Assembly (NCBI GenBank): GCA_030280995.1
Contig: JASXTE010000009.1
Location: forward strand, 2,202,501-2,266,500
DNA: 64,000 nt
DNA from: Hemileia vastatrix
Lineage: Eukaryota; Basidiomycota; Pucciniomycetes; Pucciniales; Zaghouaniaceae
Reading direction: 5' to 3'
Below are positions 60,378 through 64,000 of the stretch, piece after piece. Below the pieces are notes generated by a model. That model did not search any database. It was not told the DNA's origin and saw nothing but the letters and a program-made list of their open reading frames with translations. The first letter of the stretch is position 1. Every line of letters starts with the position of its first letter. Position numbers and translations under genes: made by a program.

Positions 60378-62066
60378 TCAACTCATATCTAAATACCCAT
60401 TTTTCTTCAAATCCTCCGCCACATTCTTGGCAGTCAAATTAACCAGAGGCGCTGCCTCCACCCAACCAGACAAATCATCTGTGGCAACAAACAAGTATTT
60501 ATACATGCCCTCTTTAATATGGACAGCATCCAAAATGACTCTTCCAAACACACTTGTTTCACCAGTAGCATGGCCAACCTCTTTAGGTTTAAAGTGAATT
60601 CTTCTTTGAAATTCTTCACAAGATTGAAACCAACCCTGCACAGCCAACTTCATACCTGGCCACCAAAATTTGTCAGCAACTCTTCTATTAGTCTCCCCAA
60701 AGCCTCTATCACCAAGATCTTCATGCAAAGACTTTAACACCAACACTTGACCCTTTTTCTGAGTCACCACAACTTGTAGATTTTGATGTCTCCTCCTCAT
60801 CAACCTACTTCCTGACGCATAGAATCCTGGACTTTTCTTCTTGATTGGCAGCCTAGTATTATCATCAGAAATATCTGGCCTCTCCAAGGTCAATAGATAT
60901 TCAACCAAAACAAAATAAAACCCAGACTGACCCCAGGTCTCATCTTCAAAATCCAATAACAAAACATCCAAGGGTATAAACCTATCTTCAAAATCACCAG
61001 TGTACACATGAGCCACACAACCGGCCCATCCGGGACACCAATCTCTAAACTTTGGTAATTCCCTTCCATTCCACTGAATCCAATGAGAATCCAGTTCACT
61101 AACAAACACACCATTCTCCAGATTTGAGCCATCCCAAACAATGGCCCCATCTTCATCAACAAAAACATCCTTATCATTAGAATCAAGATCAGAAGAATTT
61201 AGTTTATCCTCTTGGCGGAGGACAGAACAATCATCCAGTTTATCCTCATGGGGGAGGAAAGAAAAATCATCAGCACCCTTTGTGCAGGCTTTAACAACTG
61301 GGACATCTTTGTCAAACTTTTCAGGATCTGAATCTTCATCTGTGGGCGGTCTTCTTGACAATCCATCTGGCATAGTAAAAGTTTTACCTGGCTTGTGCAA
61401 CAGGTCAAAATAAAAATGTTGAATAAATGCCACCCACCTAGTCATTGGAGCATTTGGAAGGCTAGGTGTGTTGATCATTTGAACCAGAGATTTAGAGTCC
61501 ACCTGCAGCTCAAAATTCTGCCCCCACAAAACAGTTTGTAGCTTCTTTAAGATCTTTGCTACACCACACAATTCCAATTTTGGCTGAGAGTACCTAGATT
61601 CCACCTCATTAAAAACCAAAGACTCATACCTTACTGTCCTGAACTTCCCAGATTTATCTTCCTGAGACAAACCAGCACCAACAGCAATATAACTTGAGTC
61701 CACCGGCAAATAAATTTTTCCAGCCTCTCTACCATAATCCAACTTGTGAAGAATAATATCTTCACCCACCACCTTCTTCAACTTCTGAAAAGCCTCTTCA
61801 CACTCTTCAGTCCATACCCACTCTACATCTTTCTTGGTCAGCCTCAATAAAGGTGCAGCCAACAAAGGAAAATCTTTAATAAAAATTCTGACATAAACAC
61901 AAACTCTCAAAAATCCTCTGACTTCAGTAGTATTTTTAGGCCTTGGCCATGACTGAATTATATTAACCTTCCTCTTTGCCATAAATCTCCCTTCTTTACA
62001 TAACACATGCCCAAGAATTTTCAGAGCCGGAACAAAAAAACAAAACTTTGACCCAGAAATGGTCAA
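60378..62066 (-). pseudogene. RT end, RNase H and integrase N-terminal half of gypsy element 2 (562 codons open)
   Basis: Longest open frame in the window. Order: end of RT (ISGSKFCFFVPALKILGHVL, WPRPKNTTEVRGFLR), RNase H (YLPVDSSYIAVGAGLSQED; FELQVDSKSLVQMINTPSLP; FTMPDGLSRRPPTDEDS), an acidic spacer, then integrase with HEDLGDRG...SCEEFQRR, where the second zinc Cys is Phe, and the first catalytic Asp in RVILDAVHIKEG, then ATDDLSGWVEAAPLVNL. The frame is lost at 60378 just before the second Asp. The missing Cys and the frame break make it inactive. Confidence 0.85.
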
Positions 62067-62465
62067 GCCAGCCTCTTCAATTCTAAATAATACTTTCTCT
62101 AGTGTAATTGCATATTCTTAAAAAAACCTTCTTATATCTGGGTTTTCTTTCAGCACTTCATTTCCGTAATCAGTGGAGGGTACTTTAATTCCACCATCAT
62201 CAAAAAAAATACCAGCATGAGTAGGTACCTCATCCTATTAAATCCAAGCCATTTGTGCTTGATAAACTGCTACTGAATTAGTTGCTCCTTGAGGCAACCT
62301 AGTGAGCTGAAATCTCCCCAGAGGAGTCTCAAATGTTGTAAGTGGCCGTGAATCAGTGTGAAATTCCCTTTCATCAAAACCACCCATAATATCACCCAAA
62401 CCATAACACACCCTTCCAGCAAAGCCTTCCGCAAAGTCTTCTGCACTTGGCGGCATCCCTGCTGT
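62067..62465 (-). pseudogene. Reverse transcriptase core of gypsy element 2, truncated
   Basis: GMPPSAEDFAEGFAGRVCYG, LGDIMGGFDEREFHT, TRLPQGATNSVAVYQAQM, then after a stop IFFDDGGIKVPSTDYGNEVL with the Asp pair. The upstream 375 bp of RT present in element 1 (44430-44805) are missing; sequence changes at 62466 into the end of an LTR. Confidence 0.8.
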
Positions 62466-63250
62466 AGACAATCCTATAGTGCTAGCTATAGGCCTTGATT
62501 AAGGGAGTTGGAGAAAACCCAGAAAGAATAATCCCTTTCCCTTTAGAAAAAAGGTGAGATTTACCTGTTGCAGCGAATTGGAGATCTGTTTGCTACACCC
62601 TCTAATTAAACACTCTTGACCCCTTTAAAAGTGAAGATAATAATCCCAGACAGACTACCAGAAAGAGTTGAAATGAACAGTAATATATTCCAACAAAACA
62701 CAAGCCAATGAGACAGTGAGGAACAGAGAGGCAATGAGATAAAGAGGTAAGGTGATTCCCCTAAAAATCTTCCCACACGCATCATACAGCCAGTGCACAG
62801 ACCAGCCTAACCAATTCCCCACCCAAAATCCAGCTTTTCAAGCATTTTTCATGCATAAAAGTGCATTTTGGCGCTTCCCCAGCGCCCAGGCGGGACTCTT
62901 CTTAGGGGAGTAAAGGCCTCTTAGGTGCAGGTGGGCCGCTTATAGGCCCTAAAACATCCATACAACCCATAAAAAACCTATAAACCCAAAAACCCATAAC
63001 TTCACTAAAAAAAAGATAAACACACATAAGACATACCAACATGAAAAGAAAATAAAGGACAATAATCTGAGACATAATAAGTGACCCTAGCTTAAGCCTA
63101 CATAAGTACCACTAAGCAATAAACTTTGAATAAATACCAATAACAACACCATAAATACCCTATAAATCAAGGTAACCACCCATAAGGGATACCAAAATGA
63201 AGAGGAGAGAAAGGAAATTAAGCTGAGACATAATAAGTGACCCTAGCTTA
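62466..63250 (-). mobile_element. LTR-like fragment replacing part of RT in gypsy element 2
   Basis: On the minus strand it ends TATAGGATTGTCTACA, and its last 250 bp resemble the end of the gypsy LTRs (AAATCTCACCT..., CTCCAACTCCCTTAATCAAG). The first part differs from them and holds two copies, about 155 bp apart, of 'ggcttaagctagggtcacttattatgtctcag' (63255 and 63100, reading minus). The TG start is not clear. Either a related solo LTR inserted with a deletion, or two elements recombined. Confidence 0.6.
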
Positions 63251-64000
63251 AGCCTTAAAAAAATTCAACCTTTCCATTGTCACTCTATCAGTTTCCTCAA
63301 AAACAGGAGGATTTTTCACCAGAGGAGTACAGTATAGATCTCTTAAAAATGGAGGTCTCTTCAACGGAGAATTCAAACCTACAGGCATAGGCTCGTTGAC
63401 AAGCATAATCTTCTGTTCCACCTTCTTATACTTTGCGGCTCTATGGTCAACTTGAGATATCTTCAGGACATCTTCTCCACCAGACCTGGAACAAAAACTA
63501 AGGGTTTCCCCATTGCTCACATGTGTGGCCAAGGTAATTTTTTTGAAAGGTGTAGAAGAAACCCTAGCAGTGCACAATTTGGAGGACTTACTTTTACTCC
63601 CCAATCTCACCACTCCAAAGCTTTTCCCCAATCCCACATCTTCATCTTCACTTCCATTTACCAAATCTTTAAATCTTGATTCATATTCAGAATAACATCT
63701 TCTAAAACTGTGCAGTTTATCCTCATGCTGGAGGCCAAAAACTAGATCTTTATGATCTTCATTCTTCAAAAATTTGTGCAGTTTAACCTCTTGCTTGAGG
63801 ACCAAAACAAGATCTTGCTGATCTTCACAAAAATAATTTTTTTCATCTTTCTCCATTATCTTCAGATTTTTTTCTTGATTTTCTTTAATTACTGTGAATT
63901 TTTCTTTTCTTTTCTAGGGTTTTCTTCTTGCCTACAAAAATAACCAGGGGTTTCCCGAATGCTCACGGACGTGGCCAAGGTAATGTTTTTGAAAGGTGTA
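63251..64000 (-). pseudogene. Acidic linker and RT upstream part of gypsy element 2, runs out of window
   Basis: Open 63856-63251: LVLVLKQEVKLHKFLKNEDH, acidic NGSEDEDVGL, FGVVRLGSKSKSSKLCTARV, then AAKYKKVEQKIMLVNEPMPV and RDLYCTPLVKNPPVFEETDR. It matches 43800-44430 of element 1 and ends where the LTR-like fragment begins. The first copy of the linker duplication (...ACACCTTTCAAAAACATTAC) starts at the window edge. Confidence 0.7.

Larger units (their letters stand above)
54506..64000 (-). mobile_element. Ty3/gypsy LTR retrotransposon 2, minus strand, runs out of window
   Basis: Same family as element 1 in reverse: 3' LTR 54506-55595, antisense genes X (55644-56292) and Y (56998-58484), integrase, RNase H, RT and linker up to 64000. 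Its 5' LTR lies beyond the window, so the target duplication cannot be checked. Its integrase is more complete than in element 1, but part of RT is replaced by a foreign LTR-like piece (62466-63250). Confidence 0.87.

Overview
The window looks like transposon-dominated, AT-rich fungal DNA, most likely from a rust fungus (Pucciniales). This rests on a Ty3/gypsy lineage whose integrase and RNase H wording resembles rust elements, an SNF2-type helicase gene of the kind expanded in rusts, a fungal Tnp2 (CACTA) transposase, and short spliced introns. The family assignments are from memory and species is not claimed. No rRNA, tRNA or CRISPR array was seen. Only one gene (minus strand, 7554 to 5371, 6 exons, 505 codons) looks intact; every other gene is broken or is transposon cargo.

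Layout. 1-4684: right part of a decayed CACTA element with a Tnp2 relic and a second ORF. 5216-5428: a small relative (MITE) that now supplies the stop codon of the gene at 5371-7554. 9347-9607: another CACTA-type MITE with an AAT target duplication. 10969-14113: a 3.1-kb element that is one large inverted repeat. 15342-15978: a foldback, followed by a solitary element end at 15979. 16742-18280 and 39423-40300: the two halves of an SNF2 helicase pseudogene, split by a 21,142-bp insertion.

The 21-kb insertion is the most striking structure. It is two copies of one large element without recognisable genes, the second nested inside the first in opposite orientation. The outer copy (18281-39422) has target duplication ATA, and the inner copy (26280-35566) has ATT. 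Both empty sites can be rebuilt exactly. The element has two different ends ('a' and 'b') that share CACCACGGGAAATCT-type termini, with a GCTAGC-centred palindrome just inside. Its body is a tandem array of units of about 606 bp, each carrying a 38-46 bp palindrome built on GTGTCCAGCACAAG. The outer copy also took a solo LTR (23278-24454, TTATT) and a MITE (36810-36975, TAT).

From 41199 to the end lie two Ty3/gypsy elements. Element 1 (plus, 41199-53057) is complete with two LTRs and an (A)ACAT duplication, and it interrupts a minus-strand host gene. Element 2 (minus, 54506 past the window end) interrupts a plus-strand host gene. Both are decayed. Both carry, between pol and the 3' LTR and in antisense orientation, two accessory genes with Zn(II)2Cys6-like C-X2-C-X6-C motifs, one with an intron conserved in both copies. 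Element 1 has also expanded an AAAAAT hexanucleotide to about 830 bp.
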